Source of the DNA: Thermoplasmatales archaeon SM1-50
GTDB lineage: Archaea; Thermoplasmatota; E2; DHVEG-1
Length of the DNA stretch: 35,184 bases
Direction of reading: 5' to 3'
Assembly: GCA_001595945.1 (NCBI GenBank)
Contig: LSSI01000074.1
Span: 1-35,184 of the forward strand
Both the position numbers and the translations under genes were made by a program. The notes beneath the pieces were generated by a model. It was not told the origin of the DNA and made no database searches. It worked only from the letters and a program-made list of their open reading frames with translations. This document shows positions 1-8,088 of the stretch, piece by piece. The stretch's first letter is position 1, and each line of letters starts with the position of its first letter.

Positions 1-374
1 CTTTTGTGATTTATGGATATAATACAAGTACAGATCCAGATAGACAGTTTTTAATGAACATGGGACATGGCCATGATGCTCATGTTTGGTATTCCTTTGA
101 TAGCGTACCATATAATGTTTCAGAAAATTGGGTGACACGCTTAGCACCTCTAAACGTTAAATTTTATTACGGCTACAGCCCATTGCCAATAGGAGATGGG
201 TCACCGAATTATCCTTTTCTATCTAGCATTAGTCACGCGGTCGAACACGTACCAGATTATGGCACCCTTATATTCAAAGCTGGTTACTATTACTATTTTT
301 ACAAAGGCGATCTGACTATTGATAAACCAGTTACTCTTAAGGGGGACAACATTATCATAATATCTGGTGATTAA
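1..374 (+). CDS. Secreted-type protein, C-terminal end (partial)
   Basis: The reading frame is open at the left window edge, so only the last ~123 residues are visible. The GTG at 6 is probably internal rather than the true start. The visible part is rich in Tyr, Asn, Gly and Pro with few charges, as in extracellular archaeal proteins. The last ~50 residues (from about SISHAVEHVPDYG to PVTLKG) resemble the first turn of a NosD-like right-handed beta-helix, the same type seen in the gene at 20652. The frame stops after that one turn. A pyrimidine-rich tract follows the stop and probably terminates transcription. I cannot name the upstream domain; the beta-helix likeness is a pattern judgement, not a database match. 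Confidence 0.6.
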   Translation, partial: FVIYGYNTSTDPDRQFLMNMGHGHDAHVWYSFDSVPYNVSENWVTRLAPLNVKFYYGYSPLPIGDGSPNYPFLSSISHAVEHVPDYGTLIFKAGYYYYFYKGDLTIDKPVTLKGDNIIIISGD

Positions 375-377
375 AAA

Positions 378-405
378 CTCTCTCTCTTTTTTTCTTTTTT
401 TATCT
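378..405 (+). terminator. Pyrimidine/T-rich terminator
   Basis: A CT repeat followed by two T7 runs begins 4 nt after the stop codon of the partial gene. Archaeal RNA polymerase terminates at U-rich tracts without needing a hairpin. A similar CT-repeat plus T-rich tract follows the beta-helix gene at 21710. The rest of the convergent gap (406-503) holds no gene. Confidence 0.5.
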
Positions 406-503
406 TAAATCCGGGTCACTGCTTGTCCGCTCATAGTATATAAAACTAACATTTTTTCAAGAAAATTAGAAGAAAACATTAAAATCCAATACTAAATCAA
501 GAA

Positions 504-1274
504 CTAAATCTCAGACTTGTTAAAAAAGTGAGTTCCAAGCACCATGATGATGATACAGATGACTAGGATAATTCCAAGATTTATTAATGGAGGGATAACG
601 TAATTAATACCCGTAAAACTACCTCGAATCCCATCAACCATATAAAATAATGGATTGCAGAAAGAAAGGATCCGCAGCCAATCAGGGAGGGACTCATTTA
701 TTGGATAAAAACTCGAGGATAAAAACATTAACGGCATTACAATCAATGACATAATAGATTGAAATCCCTCAAAATCACGCATGGTTGAGGCAAGAATTAA
801 ACCAAATCCAACCGCTGTAAAAGATAACAATATCATAAAAAATATCGTGAGTAAAAAACCTCTTAGCCCTGAAATCTGCACACCGAGTACAATCGCGATA
901 ACCATAATGATTAAACCTTGAATCAGGGCAACTGTAGCCCCACCAAAAGTCCTTCCAATAACGATAGATAATCGACTCACTGGGGCAACTAGCACTTCCT
1001 GTAAAAATCCCGATTGCCTATCCCAAAGTACTGATACACCAGTAAACATCGAGGAAAATAAAATCGCCATTGCTATAATCCCTGGTGCAAGAAACGTAAT
1101 GTATGATCCTTCCATTCCTGGAAATATCGCAATATTTAATCCAAATCCGAGGATGAAGAGAAAGAATAAGGGCTGGACAATGGTGGCTACCACCCTGCTT
1201 TTTGTACGAAGAAACCGCTTCATTTGACGAAGCCATAGCATATAAATAGCTTGGAAATCTTTCCTATCCATCAT
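504..1274 (-). CDS. ABC-2 type transporter permease, DrrB-like
   Basis: This 256-residue protein has the ABC-2 permease layout: a short charged N-terminus (MMDRKDFQ...), then about six hydrophobic helices, with a conserved loop near the C-terminus (CNPLFYMVDGIRGSF). It would form the membrane channel of an exporter together with the ATPase encoded just upstream. The two genes overlap by 4 nt in an ATGA arrangement (ATG 1274-1272, TGA 1273-1271), which implies translational coupling. DrrAB-type exporters move hydrophobic drugs, lipids or polysaccharides. The substrate cannot be read from the sequence. A second in-frame ATG follows the first directly. Confidence 0.9.
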   Translation of the reverse strand: MMDRKDFQAIYMLWLRQMKRFLRTKSRVVATIVQPLFFLFILGFGLNIAIFPGMEGSYITFLAPGIIAMAILFSSMFTGVSVLWDRQSGFLQEVLVAPVSRLSIVIGRTFGGATVALIQGLIIMVIAIVLGVQISGLRGFLLTIFFMILLSFTAVGFGLILASTMRDFEGFQSIMSLIVMPLMFLSSSFYPINESLPDWLRILSFCNPLFYMVDGIRGSFTGINYVIPPLINLGIILVICIIIMVLGTHFFNKSEI

Positions 1275-2269
1275 TTCTGCCGCCTTGGATGAAAGCCTAC
1301 TGGTTTGAATGCTCTACTCACAACAGCCTCCGTCGTCTGCTCACGAATATGACGACCCGTATAATGAAGAAAAACATCATCAAGTGTTGGTTTTCGAACA
1401 TCAACAGAAGAAATCGAAACATTGACCTGCCGTGCGATTTCAAAGATTACTGGGATTTTTTCTTCACCACGCTCAACACCAAGGGTAAGAAAAGAACCAT
1501 ACAATGTTGTCTTATTAATCCAAAGCTCCCGTGACAATCGCTGCTGCAATACTATATTATCAGAACATACCAAGGTGATAACATCGTTTCCAATAGATTT
1601 TTTCAAAGCTTCTACTCTATTCATCACTATGATTTTTCCTTTATCAATAATCCCTATATTTTTACAGAGGAAATCAGCTTCATCCATGTAATGTGTTGTC
1701 AAAAAAATCGTAGTGTTTTCAATCTTGTTTAATTGTTTGATATAGTCCCAAATCACCCGTCTTGTCTGAGCGTCCAAACCTAAGGTCGGTTCATCTAAAA
1801 ACAACACACGTGGCGAATGCATCAATCCACGAGCAATTTCAAGTCGTCGTTTCATGCCACTTGAGTAGTTTTTCACCAAAACATCTTTTTTGTCGAGCAA
1901 ATTGACAAGGGTTAATACTTCAACAATCCGTTTTTTCCTTGTCTCTGCCGATAATCCATACATCCGCGCATGAAAATCAAGATTCTCTCTGCAGGTTAGT
2001 TCTGTATCTAGGGCAGGTTCTTGAAAAACGACTCCAATATTTTCTCGTACTTGCGCCCGTTGTTTTAAGATATCAAATCCTGCGATTGAAGCAGAACCTT
2101 CTGTTGGGTAAAGCAAGGTTGTAAGCATTTTAATCGTTGTGGTTTTTCCCGCACCATTTGGACCAAGAAACCCAAAAATTTCACCTTCTTTTACAGAGAA
2201 CTTAATGTGATCGACAGCGGTAAAACTATTGAATGTTTTCGTAAGATTCTCTGTAGTGATAATATTCAT
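1271..2269 (-). CDS. ABC transporter ATP-binding protein, DrrA-like
   Basis: This 332-residue ATPase powers the permease encoded next to it. Visible motifs are Walker A GPNGAGKTT (residues 36-44), the Q-loop Gln83, the signature SSGMKRR (136-142), Walker B VLFLDEP (155-161) and the switch His193. After the nucleotide-binding domain comes the C-terminal extension typical of the DrrA/CcmA/NatA group, with the motif KPTLDDVFLHYTG near residue 300. A short basic tail follows. A TATA-like element around 2312-2321 (minus strand) suggests the exporter operon has its own promoter, separate from the methyltransferase gene upstream, and an imperfect palindrome lies directly before the start codon. Confidence 0.93.
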   Translation of the reverse strand: MNIITTENLTKTFNSFTAVDHIKFSVKEGEIFGFLGPNGAGKTTTIKMLTTLLYPTEGSASIAGFDILKQRAQVRENIGVVFQEPALDTELTCRENLDFHARMYGLSAETRKKRIVEVLTLVNLLDKKDVLVKNYSSGMKRRLEIARGLMHSPRVLFLDEPTLGLDAQTRRVIWDYIKQLNKIENTTIFLTTHYMDEADFLCKNIGIIDKGKIIVMNRVEALKKSIGNDVITLVCSDNIVLQQRLSRELWINKTTLYGSFLTLGVERGEEKIPVIFEIARQVNVSISSVDVRKPTLDDVFLHYTGRHIREQTTEAVVSRAFKPVGFHPRRQK

Positions 2270-2272
2270 AAA

Positions 2273-2288
2273 GATACCCCGGGGGATC
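2273..2288. promoter_or_regulatory. Imperfect palindrome before drrA-like start (putative operator)
   Basis: The sequence GATACCCC-GGGGGATC is a 16-nt inverted repeat with one mismatched pair, ending 3 nt before the ATPase start codon. With a TATA-like box near 2312-2321 (minus strand), the transcription start would fall near 2290, so the repeat would lie at about +2 to +17. A dimeric repressor site or a small leader hairpin are both possible. No clear Shine-Dalgarno sequence is visible here. Confidence 0.35.
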
Positions 2289-2320
2289 TCTCTTTCGAAA
2301 ATGTCGACTTTCTTAAATAA

Positions 2321-3013
2321 TTATCTTTTTCGAACAATAGCGAAATAATTGTCAGGGAATCGCTTTGAGTGAATTTTTATACTTTTGATTTGTTGAATTT
2401 GAAAACCTACTTGTTGTAATTCGCGGGAAAATTCGCTATTGCTGTAGAGATGGTAAAAACGAGGGATATCGAGAGTATGCTGCCGCCAGTAGATATCTAT
2501 ATCTCCAAATTCACGTGTATGAACAAAGAATTGTTTGAGGAAATATATAAAATATCTATCCTGCCATCGTGACCAAACACTAATCAAAGCGATCCCCTGG
2601 GATTTGAGCACACGAAATATTTCCTTTAGTGCGGTTATGCGGTGGATTTTGCCTTGGATGTTATGTAACGATGCGATAAGCAATACCACATCAAGACATT
2701 CTTTTGCAAATGGTAATTGGACGGCATCAGTATGAATTAATGACACATTCTTTAGAGAGCTGTTTCGAAGTTTCTTTTGAACAATTCTTAATAACTTCAT
2801 TGAGATATCTACACCAAAAACAGAAGAACACGTATTAGCAAGAGGGATAAGATGACGTCCGTTTCCACAGCCGATATCAGCCGCCACATCCTTCTGATTT
2901 AGCGAATCAATGAAATCAAGACAAAAGTTCCAGGGTTTTTGTCTAGTCGTATCAAAGCTTTCTGCTATTGCATCCCAGGTTTCTTGCGTGATAAAACGAT
3001 ATTCTGAAGCCAT
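2321..3013 (-). CDS. Trm9-like SAM-dependent methyltransferase
   Basis: This 230-residue class I methyltransferase has SAM motif I ADIGCGNGRHL (about residues 45-55) and a following acidic residue in FGVDIS. Two segments point to the Trm9/ALKBH8 group of tRNA wobble-uridine methyltransferases: the N-terminal WDAIAESFDTTRQKPW (yeast Trm9 has a similar IASHFSETRYKPW) and the later RFYHLYSNSEF. Known Trm9 enzymes work with the small zinc protein Trm112, and an archaeal Trm9-Trm112 pair is known from haloarchaea. The gene starts 22 nt after the pheT stop on the same strand, so co-transcription with pheT is likely. The class is certain; the Trm9 assignment is moderately supported. Confidence 0.75.
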   Translation of the reverse strand: MASEYRFITQETWDAIAESFDTTRQKPWNFCLDFIDSLNQKDVAADIGCGNGRHLIPLANTCSSVFGVDISMKLLRIVQKKLRNSSLKNVSLIHTDAVQLPFAKECLDVVLLIASLHNIQGKIHRITALKEIFRVLKSQGIALISVWSRWQDRYFIYFLKQFFVHTREFGDIDIYWRQHTLDIPRFYHLYSNSEFSRELQQVGFQIQQIKSIKIHSKRFPDNYFAIVRKR

Positions 3014-3035
3014 TACTCTTCACCAAGAAGTTATC

Positions 3036-4670
3036 TTACAGTATGTGATCAGTTATAAGTTCAAACGCAATAACCGGATGTTCAAGATGAAATGCTTGAA
3101 TGGTTTTTGGATGGATCTCTCCAAAAATTCCAATCTCAGTTTCTTTTTTCATAACTGCAGCACAGCGTCCCTGGATGAATGCACCATGAGACTTTTCCTT
3201 TATCAGAGGTTTCTGTCCACATTCGCGAATCACGTTTTCTACAAGGGATTTACATTCAGTGAAACTTGCTTTCGCATCTATTTTAAGACCTGCGATATGG
3301 TATTGGTTTTTTGCTTGTTCATCTACCACAATTCCTACCTCAAAAATCTGTTGTGGTAACGAATGATGTCGGTTCTCTCTAAGGAGTTTTAACAATGAGG
3401 GAAGCAGACTTATCCGTAGCCCGCTATATTCTTCACCGATAGGGTTTTCGATTTGAACCATGGTTCTTTTTTCAAGTCCCATGCGTGTAAATTCATCTTC
3501 TTTATTGGAAATAACAAAAGTAGTCACCTCGTTAAAGCCAACACCAATCATGACACTGCGTAGCGTTTCAAGTAGGTGTTGATGTAGTAACGTTCTGCCA
3601 AAGGTCAATGCCTTTGGCAAATCAGTCGGGAATTGGTCATAGCTGTATCCGACCGCTACGTCCTCAACAAGGTCAATCTCATGAAGGATATCGGAGCGCC
3701 ATGTAGCGACATCAACGTGTATAATCCCGTCACCTGCATCAAATGCATCATGTCCCATTTTTTTCAAATACAACACGATCTCTTTTTCAGTAAAGGTTGT
3801 CCCAAGAATTCTGTTTACAAATGCTTTTGATACTTGTTTCTGTAGCGGCGTAAAATCTGGGCAAAGTATGTTTTTTCCTTCATCCTTTACAGTCGTCTGG
3901 TAAAGTTTTCCACCTCGTTCTGCAAGAGCAGTGGTAATGATGTTCAGCGCATAGTTAATCGCTTTTTTATCGGTCCCAGTTACATCGATAAATATTTCTG
4001 TTGTGTGGGGAGTAACTTCGGTTAATCTGCCGTTGATGATGGGAGGAAAAGAAAGCACGTTATTTTGTACATCAACAATCAAGGGATATCTATCAAACCC
4101 TTCAAGGAGGTATGCATAATCAACTCCTTTCTCATGTTTTTTTAAAATCTCACGAAGTGTCATTGGTTCGTCTTTTGCTAGCGGTATAAACGCTATGGAA
4201 TCAGGATCTACTGCCTTGTAAATAAAAGGAGGGGTCACTGGTTCAGCGTTATGCACACCGATTGCGACTTTCTTTCTGTTTCTTCCTAATCCGATATGAA
4301 GTTTCTCTTGTAAACCCATAAGAGAAATGATGAGTTCGCTGCTCATCGTGACATTTTTTACTAACGCGATGGTCACAAATGGTCTTATTTTTTTTACTGA
4401 GGGATCGACATGTAAGGTGACATCTGATGTCGTAAGAGTGTAGGTCTGTAATCCTGGTTTAAACTCGAAGTACGCTCGTGATGCACGCGCTATACCTTCA
4501 ACAGAGGTAAGATCAGGTCTATTAGGGAAAAATTCAATGTTGATTTCTTCGTCTGTGGCATGACTAAAATCTCCACCAATCATCGGAAGTTTTTCGATAA
4601 GCTTCTCTTTAGGTATCGTATGACCCAGTAACTGGCTAAAATCCTGGTATTTGAAGGTTACAAGTGGCAT
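3036..4670 (-). CDS. pheT: Phenylalanyl-tRNA synthetase beta subunit
   Basis: This 544-residue protein matches the archaeal/eukaryal PheRS beta chain in length and sequence. It opens with MPLVTFKYQDFSQLLG, carries the FFPNRPDLTSVEGIARA segment near residue 50, a B3/B4 editing-type region, a B5 domain around residues 275-345, and the catalytic-like core at the C-terminus. It lacks the N-terminal OB-fold (EMAP-like) module found in bacterial PheT. It pairs with PheS, which is not in this window, to charge tRNA-Phe. A TATA-like element at 4694-4701 sits about 26 nt before the ATG, so the mRNA is probably leaderless. It heads a minus-strand unit with the Trm9-like gene. Confidence 0.95.
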   Translation of the reverse strand: MPLVTFKYQDFSQLLGHTIPKEKLIEKLPMIGGDFSHATDEEINIEFFPNRPDLTSVEGIARASRAYFEFKPGLQTYTLTTSDVTLHVDPSVKKIRPFVTIALVKNVTMSSELIISLMGLQEKLHIGLGRNRKKVAIGVHNAEPVTPPFIYKAVDPDSIAFIPLAKDEPMTLREILKKHEKGVDYAYLLEGFDRYPLIVDVQNNVLSFPPIINGRLTEVTPHTTEIFIDVTGTDKKAINYALNIITTALAERGGKLYQTTVKDEGKNILCPDFTPLQKQVSKAFVNRILGTTFTEKEIVLYLKKMGHDAFDAGDGIIHVDVATWRSDILHEIDLVEDVAVGYSYDQFPTDLPKALTFGRTLLHQHLLETLRSVMIGVGFNEVTTFVISNKEDEFTRMGLEKRTMVQIENPIGEEYSGLRISLLPSLLKLLRENRHHSLPQQIFEVGIVVDEQAKNQYHIAGLKIDAKASFTECKSLVENVIRECGQKPLIKEKSHGAFIQGRCAAVMKKETEIGIFGEIHPKTIQAFHLEHPVIAFELITDHIL

Positions 4671-4693
4671 ATTAGTAAGGAAATAGAATGCAG

Positions 4694-4701
4694 GTATATT
4701 T
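4694..4701 (-). promoter_or_regulatory. TATA box of pheT
   Basis: Read on the minus strand this is CAAATATA, centred ~27 nt upstream of the pheT ATG at 4670. Archaeal transcription starts about 25 nt after the TATA box, so the transcript would begin at or next to the start codon. Confidence 0.5.
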
Positions 4702-4754
4702 GATTTTGGTGTTCTTTGGCGAATTTGTTAAAAAACAAATATAATTTATAAAAC

Positions 4755-4762
4755 TTTATATA
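4755..4762 (+). promoter_or_regulatory. TATA box of DUF373 gene
   Basis: TTTATATA lies ~30 nt before the ATG at 4789, predicting a nearly leaderless transcript. It lies back to back with the pheT promoter in a 118-nt divergent spacer. Confidence 0.6.
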
Positions 4763-4788
4763 CACTGATAGGTATTATTTTTGAAAAA

Positions 4789-5943
4789 ATGGCGAAAACC
4801 CTGATTCTTAATATCGATCGTGACGATGATTTTGGTAGGAAGGCTCAGGTTAAAAGTCCGATTATAGGCGTCCAAAATAATATAGATGCGGCCAATAAAA
4901 TTGGGATTATCGATCCAGAAGATTCAGATTTGAATGCGATTTTTTTTGCCATTTCTATCTATGAAAATCTAAAAAAAGAAGGAAAAGATGTTGAGATAGC
5001 TACGTTATGCGGAGACATAAACGTTGGTATCTCATCCGATCAGAGATTGTCTGAACAACTTGACATCGTGATTCAACAAACTAATGCAGAGGATGCAATT
5101 GTCATAAGCGATGGAGCTGAGGATGAATATATTCTACCCATTATCCAATCCCGGTTAAAAATCAGTTCGATCCAACGAGTGAATGTCAAACAGAGCAAAC
5201 AGCTGGAGGATACTTATTATCGAATCATCAAACTTCTTGATGAAGATAAAGTAAAGAAACAATTTTTCCTTCCAATTGCATTGATTCTGATTGTCTGGGC
5301 TATTTTTGCTATCTTAGGGATGGCGGGTAGTGGCTTTGGTGCTATATTATTTACTTTAGGCATGTATCTTCTTATTAGAACGTTTGGTTCTGAGAAAAAA
5401 ATCGCGATGATTTGGCATGAATTTCGAGCAGGTCTTCTGTTGGGGAGGCCATCGTTTTATACCTCTATTTTAGCGTTTGTTATCATTGCGGTTACCGTGT
5501 TTTATGCGTATAATAACACATTTACCTTCTATCAACAATATCTGGACGTTCTCATCTTTAAATTTCTTGCGGCAATCATCTGGGGGGTTGTTGCATCAGG
5601 ACTGCTTGCTGCGTTTGGAAGAGTCACTGATCTATATATCAGAGAAAAAAAGATTTTATGGTCCTACTGGATCGTCCCGTTTTCATTATTTGGATTTGGG
5701 TTTATTGGCTCCATCCTCTTTGATACCTTTGGTCATGTCATTTGGGAATTTCATAAAAACAAAGTATTTTTAATAGACGTCTTTTACACTCTTTCATTCT
5801 GGGGATATATTGTAGCAGGAATCCTAATTGTTTTTATTGGTGCAGTCAGCTATCATTACATCAAAGAGGAATATATCCATGAGACCTATGAAGCCAATAT
5901 AGAAGAACAGACCCAGAAAATCCTAAAACATCATGCGAAATAA
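4789..5943 (+). CDS. DUF373 family integral membrane protein
   Basis: This 384-residue protein belongs to the archaeal DUF373 family, whose function is unknown. The N-terminal ~158 residues form a soluble domain with family signatures: NIDRDDDFGRK (8-18), the acidic DPEDSDLNAIF (42-52), and SDGAEDE (107-113). The rest is membrane-embedded, about six to seven hydrophobic segments starting near residue 159, and ends in a charged tail of ~30 residues. The clustered Asp residues near the N-terminus could bind metal or phosphate; that is inference. The site-2 protease gene follows 50 nt downstream on the same strand, so the two membrane proteins are probably co-expressed. Confidence 0.85.
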   Translation: MAKTLILNIDRDDDFGRKAQVKSPIIGVQNNIDAANKIGIIDPEDSDLNAIFFAISIYENLKKEGKDVEIATLCGDINVGISSDQRLSEQLDIVIQQTNAEDAIVISDGAEDEYILPIIQSRLKISSIQRVNVKQSKQLEDTYYRIIKLLDEDKVKKQFFLPIALILIVWAIFAILGMAGSGFGAILFTLGMYLLIRTFGSEKKIAMIWHEFRAGLLLGRPSFYTSILAFVIIAVTVFYAYNNTFTFYQQYLDVLIFKFLAAIIWGVVASGLLAAFGRVTDLYIREKKILWSYWIVPFSLFGFGFIGSILFDTFGHVIWEFHKNKVFLIDVFYTLSFWGYIVAGILIVFIGAVSYHYIKEEYIHETYEANIEEQTQKILKHHAK

Positions 5944-5993
5944 TCGTCTAACCGTTACTTTAATAACTCTTATTGTATTCATCGCCCGAGATT

Positions 5994-7388
5994 ATGTCGA
6001 TTGTTGAAAGTATTCTCCTTTTTCTCACCATCATCCTAGTGTATGCAGGAGTGGTGTTTCTCCTATCCAAAAAAGGGGTTTTAGAAACACATAATATCTC
6101 GTTTTATGGACCTGCACTTATGTGGCGTACTCAAAAAGGAATACTGTTCCTTAAGAACCGCGCGAAGCAAAAACGACTCTGGAAACTTTATGGAAATATC
6201 GGCATTGTCTTTTGTTTTATCACTATGGTTTTGATGACAATCTTGATGATTATGACTGCGTGGCTGGTGTTTGGATTTACCCCAGCACAGCGTGAAACGC
6301 TGCCGGGACCTGAAGTTGCTCTTGTGCTTCCTGGTATCAACCCGTTGCTTCCCTTGGAATACCTTGGATACGTCCTTTTAGGGCTTATCGTCGCAATCAT
6401 CGTTCATGAGTTCGCCCATGGTATCCTTGCGTTGGTTGATTCTATCAAAGTGAAATCCCTTGGGATTCTGTATTTAATCGTCCCCATTGGAGCATTCTGT
6501 GAACCTGATGAAGAAGAGGTAAAAAAAGCAAAAATCTTTCCTCGGATGAGAATTTATGCCGCAGGGCCAACAGCAAATATTGTTGTGGTTCTTGTATGTA
6601 TCATATTGTTTTCAGGGTTGTTTATGACCTCGGTTACACCGGTAAGTGAAGGGGCGATTGTATTTACGGTTGATACTGATTCACCAGCATCACAAATAGG
6701 GCTTCAAACCGGAGTCATCATCACTGGTTTTAATAACACCGTTATTCGCTCTGGTAATGAGTTCTTCACCGTATGGAATAAGACTAGGGCAAATCAGACG
6801 GTTAATCTTACGTATATCAAAAACGCAGTGTCACAGACGACTGAAGTGACACTAGGGGATAAATACATCGAATATGCAAAACGACCATACATCTACATGA
6901 ATAATGAATCCTATAAAGGTAAAGGATATCTTGGAGTTCAATCATTGGTTCGGGACTCGGTCTACCAAGAATATCTGACCATTATGAAAAATCCGTTTTC
7001 TAAATTCCCGCAAGGACTTCTTACATTCTATAGTCTTCCTTTGATTGGGTATTTCGCGGGATATAACCCTATCGTTTCTCCGTTTACTGAGACCTATATG
7101 ATCACTGGTCCGCTTGGTGTTCTCCCTGTTTCTCTTTTTTGGATTCTTATTAATGCTGTGTACTGGATTTTCTGGTTGAACTTGGCAGTGTCTCTATTCA
7201 ACGTGCTTCCAATGGTTCCTCTTGATGGAGGATTCCTTTTTAATGACGGTATACGAGCGATACTTACGCGGCTGAAAAAAGGGTTGAAGGAAGAAACAAA
7301 AGAAAAAATCGTCAAAAACATCTCACTAGCAATCTCACTTCTTATTTTGGGATTGATTCTTATTCCATTTTTCATCAAATATATATAG
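5994..7388 (+). CDS. Site-2 protease, M50 family membrane metalloprotease
   Basis: This 464-residue protease cleaves substrates within the membrane. The zinc motif HEFAH is at residues 138-142 inside a hydrophobic helix, and the third-ligand motif NVLPMVPLDGG is near residues 403-413. A PDZ domain (about 214-288) is inserted between them, as in RseP/S2P enzymes that process transcription factors or membrane proteins. Around seven membrane segments are visible. I chose the ATG at 5994 rather than an in-frame TTG at 5973, since it leads straight into the first hydrophobic helix. The gene converges on L10e with only 12 nt between. Its substrate is not evident. Confidence 0.9.
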   Translation: MSIVESILLFLTIILVYAGVVFLLSKKGVLETHNISFYGPALMWRTQKGILFLKNRAKQKRLWKLYGNIGIVFCFITMVLMTILMIMTAWLVFGFTPAQRETLPGPEVALVLPGINPLLPLEYLGYVLLGLIVAIIVHEFAHGILALVDSIKVKSLGILYLIVPIGAFCEPDEEEVKKAKIFPRMRIYAAGPTANIVVVLVCIILFSGLFMTSVTPVSEGAIVFTVDTDSPASQIGLQTGVIITGFNNTVIRSGNEFFTVWNKTRANQTVNLTYIKNAVSQTTEVTLGDKYIEYAKRPYIYMNNESYKGKGYLGVQSLVRDSVYQEYLTIMKNPFSKFPQGLLTFYSLPLIGYFAGYNPIVSPFTETYMITGPLGVLPVSLFWILINAVYWIFWLNLAVSLFNVLPMVPLDGGFLFNDGIRAILTRLKKGLKEETKEKIVKNISLAISLLILGLILIPFFIKYI

Positions 7389-7400
7389 AAAAAGGGTTTT

Positions 7401-7919
7401 TTAATGGAGAAGGTCTCCGCCTTTCTCGATATTAATAGAACAAGGAGTGGAAAGCTTCATCCCTGCTTTTCGTAACGCTTCTTGTGCAGGAACAACGAAC
7501 TGTTCTGTGGTATCCAAGGTCATTAAAATTTGATTCATTTTTACACGAGCTGCGGTACCGACTGGTTTTCCGTAGGCCCGTCTCATACCTTGGGAGACAC
7601 GGTCAGCTCCTGCTCCTGTTGCTTGTTTATTCTCTCGAATGACAATGTGAGGATAAATTCTGATATGTAATCGGTAATTTGCAGAGCCAATGTTTTTCTC
7701 AAGTGCCTTGTTTGCGGAGATACGTGCCGATTCCAAGGCGTTGTGTCGCATTTGGCATTTCTCTTTTGTAACTAATGAGAGCTGAACGGGAAACTTCGCT
7801 GTTTTATTACCGATGACAAACTGCGTAAGACGAGATGGGGGGACACCACCCATATATTCTCTTCGAGTTGTTGCCATGCTTTTGACAGAACGAATCATTC
7901 TTGCTGGTTTCCGTGACAT
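7401..7919 (-). CDS. rpl10e: Ribosomal protein L10e (uL16)
   Basis: This 172-residue large-subunit protein sits near the peptidyl-transferase centre and tRNA sites. It has the family start MSRKPARM, the conserved RREYMGGVPPSRL stretch near residue 20, and the ENKQATGAGADRVSQGMR segment. Translation should begin at ATG 7919: an AGGTGA Shine-Dalgarno sequence (7930-7925) lies 5 nt upstream, while a possible GTG at 7928 falls inside that sequence. A TATA-like element (about 7972-7981 on the minus strand) precedes it. It is divergent from csl4. Confidence 0.96.
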   Translation of the reverse strand: MSRKPARMIRSVKSMATTRREYMGGVPPSRLTQFVIGNKTAKFPVQLSLVTKEKCQMRHNALESARISANKALEKNIGSANYRLHIRIYPHIVIRENKQATGAGADRVSQGMRRAYGKPVGTAARVKMNQILMTLDTTEQFVVPAQEALRKAGMKLSTPCSINIEKGGDLLH

Positions 7920-7924
7920 AGTTT

Positions 7925-7930
7925 TCACCT
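7925..7930 (-). promoter_or_regulatory. Shine-Dalgarno site setting the L10e start
   Basis: AGGTGA on the minus strand, 5 nt before ATG 7919. It overlaps the alternative GTG at 7928 and so rules that start out. Confidence 0.7.
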
Positions 7931-8088
7931 AAGTATCTTCTGATTATCTTGGAAAAGCGAAATAAACAATCTATTTATAACACTTTTTACTCCAGTTCCA
8001 GTCTCAATACCTTCCTTGTTTGCTGCGAAGCATAACCATAACCTTTAAAACATAGATTAACTTGCCTATTTGGATTCGTGAGAAAAAA

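Noticed and set aside
408-417. Short match to the 3' part of tRNA-His as a possible attachment site
   Set aside because: Only ~8 matching bases in the T-loop/T-stem region, no integrase or element boundaries nearby; chance is likely.
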